A stretch of 64,000 nt of DNA. Origin: Sporobacter sp963663605. GTDB lineage: Bacteria > Bacillota > Clostridia > Oscillospirales > Oscillospiraceae. The notes below the pieces were generated by a model that was not told where the DNA came from, searched no databases, and saw only the letters and a program-made list of their open reading frames with translations. The stretch spans positions 310,001 through 374,000 of the forward strand of contig CAXXVF010000001.1 of NCBI GenBank assembly GCA_963663605.2, given 5' to 3'. Shown piece by piece: positions 63,158 through 64,000 of this stretch. The translations under genes were made by a program, and so were the position numbers. Numbering within the stretch: the stretch's first letter is position 1; the number at the start of each line of letters is the position of its first letter.

Positions 63158-64000
63158 TTACTTGCGTGACATCAATACCACCGTCTCAACGTGGGCGCAT
63201 CGGGGGAACATATCAAATGCGGTGGCTTCCTCGGCTTTATACCCCAGCGCGTCAAACAGCTTCAGGTCGCGCGCCAGCGTTGCCGGGTCGCAGGAGATAT
63301 AGACGACGCGTTTAGGGGATAATGAGGCGATCGTTTCCGCGACGCCGGGCCGGAGCCCTTTCCGGGGCGGGTCGACGATAACGACGTCGGGGCGGATGCC
63401 GCGCGCGTTCAGACCGGCGGCCGCTTCTCCGGCGTCGGCACAGATAAACTCCGCATTTCTTATGCCGTTCATTTCGGCGTTTTTCCACGCGTCGCCGACG
63501 GCAGCCTCCACAGCTTCCACGCCGATGGCGTTTTTGGCCCTGGACGCCATAATGAGCGTGATGGTGCCGGTGCCGCAGTATAAGTCCAAAACGGTCTGGG
63601 TATCGTCAAGCCCGGCATATTCAAGCGCTTTCCCGTAAAGCTTTTCCGCTTGGGCGCGGTTGATCTGGTAAAACGACTTGGGAGACAGCTTGAACTTCAA
63701 GCCGCACAGCTCGTCCGTGATGAAGTCCTCGCCCCACAAGGTGAAAAACTCTCCGGCGAGTACTGTATTGCCGCGCGTTTTATTGATATTGAGAACGATG
63801 CCGGCCGTCTCCGGACACTGCTTTATGATTTCTTCGATCAGCGCGTCCGGATGAGGCAGTTCCCGGTCATAGGAGACGATCGTCACCTGTGCCTTTTTTG
63901 TGGCGAAGGCGTACCGGCAGAAGACGTGCCGGATCGTACCGCTCCTGAGCTCTTCGTTATAAGCCGTGACGACGAAACGGTCCATCCAGCGCCGGACGGC
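63158..64000 (-). CDS. rlmD: 23S rRNA (uracil-5-)-methyltransferase RlmD, partial
   Basis: The gene runs off the right edge; only the C-terminal part (about 280 residues) is present. SAM-binding DLYCGTGTITL, DPPRKGL and the catalytic SCDPATL motif identify the RlmD/RumA family. The frame stays open to base 64000 (AVRRW before the first ATG). The N-terminal TRAM domain and start are outside. Its last 11 codons match a displaced copy at 60843-60884. No terminator follows its stop, which fits replacement of the 3' end by an inserted element. Confidence 0.92.
   Translation of the reverse strand, partial: AVRRWMDRFVVTAYNEELRSGTIRHVFCRYAFATKKAQVTIVSYDRELPHPDALIEEIIKQCPETAGIVLNINKTRGNTVLAGEFFTLWGEDFITDELCGLKFKLSPKSFYQINRAQAEKLYGKALEYAGLDDTQTVLDLYCGTGTITLIMASRAKNAIGVEAVEAAVGDAWKNAEMNGIRNAEFICADAGEAAAGLNARGIRPDVVIVDPPRKGLRPGVAETIASLSPKRVVYISCDPATLARDLKLFDALGYKAEEATAFDMFPRCAHVETVVLMSRK
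63167..63193 (+). repeat. Right att-like repeat inside rlmD (27 bases)
   Basis: It begins TGACATCAATACC and ends CTCAACGTG, 24 of 27 identical to 60858-60884 and in the same orientation. It lies within the final codons of rlmD, so insertion preserves the protein end. Confidence 0.6.

Larger units (their letters stand above)
60885..63166. mobile_element. Putative 2.3 kb serine-recombinase element in the rlmD 3' end
   Basis: The segment holds an EamA transporter and a serine recombinase on the minus strand and is visibly AT-richer than its flanks. It is bracketed by direct repeats matching the end of rlmD. Inside, AAGTAGGCTATTTTG (60995-61009) and AAGTAGGCTAATTTG (63087-63101) are a second, near-identical direct-repeat pair. 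TAGGCTA also occurs at 60892 and, inverted, at 63053. The exact boundaries are inferred. Confidence 0.55.

Overview
The window reads as chromosome of an anaerobic, spore-forming Clostridia-type Firmicute of moderate GC (roughly 50-55 % by eye). Grounds: strong AGGAGG ribosome sites, sigma-A promoters (TTGACA/TATAAT), a small acid-soluble spore protein Tlp, rubredoxin, a minimal SufC/SufB pair, many radical SAM proteins, Mrp/NifX/DUF134 genes, GTP-dependent PEP carboxykinase and a bacterial leuCD/cimA pathway. The genus cannot be fixed from the sequence. No rRNA, tRNA or CRISPR array was seen.

Layout. 31-2240: AmmeMemoRadiSam pair. 2330-5485: PAS histidine kinase and HD-GYP response regulator. 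5696-7924: Tlp, rubredoxin, SmsB/SmsC-like Fe-S assembly pair. 8169-11019: thiol-redox operon (thioredoxin, thioredoxin reductase, TlpA-like lipoprotein, a 46-residue CXXC membrane protein, a polyferredoxin membrane protein). 11173-12799: membrane protein, an aminotransferase stump and a TetR regulator. 12789-15448: two head-to-head genes of one radical SAM family, one of which has lost its cluster-binding cysteines. 15582-20401: DUF169, NifX-like, radical SAM, Mrp, metallo-beta-lactamase and DUF134 genes. 20527-21881: DUF2461 and AlkZ-like. 22002-33552: one long ilvB-N-C-D-leuA-cimA-leuC-D-B unit behind a consensus promoter, a leader peptide rich in Ile/Val/Leu codons and an attenuator hairpin; it could supply all three branched-chain amino acids from pyruvate. 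33824-40929: folK, a small membrane protein, an MMPL exporter with its partner and TetR regulator, and a lone prepilin. 41001-45762: ribose/galactose-type ABC importer. 46409-49825: YfcC carrier and a Na/phosphate cotransporter. 49898-53688: DUF6125, SMR and KaiC-like/PEP-binding genes; two of them share an almost identical promoter-operator. 53945-56479: BlaI with a BlaR1-like M56 protease carrying an FtsX-like domain. 56602-59662: PEP carboxykinase and a radical SAM protein. 59805-63029: AT-rich accessory island with an amide hydrolase, an EamA transporter and a serine recombinase. 63158-64000: rlmD, cut by the window edge.

The most interesting points are: (1) a roughly 2.3 kb EamA-plus-recombinase unit that appears to have inserted in the 3' end of rlmD, leaving the displaced end and its terminator behind; (2) a probable radical SAM pseudoenzyme opposite its intact paralogue; (3) the ilv leader-peptide attenuator; (4) duplicated promoter/operators before the DUF6125 and KaiC/PEP-binding genes; (5) an M56 protease-FtsX domain fusion; (6) the redox operon containing the tiny CXXC membrane protein. 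All functions are inferred from motifs and remembered family features; no database search was run.
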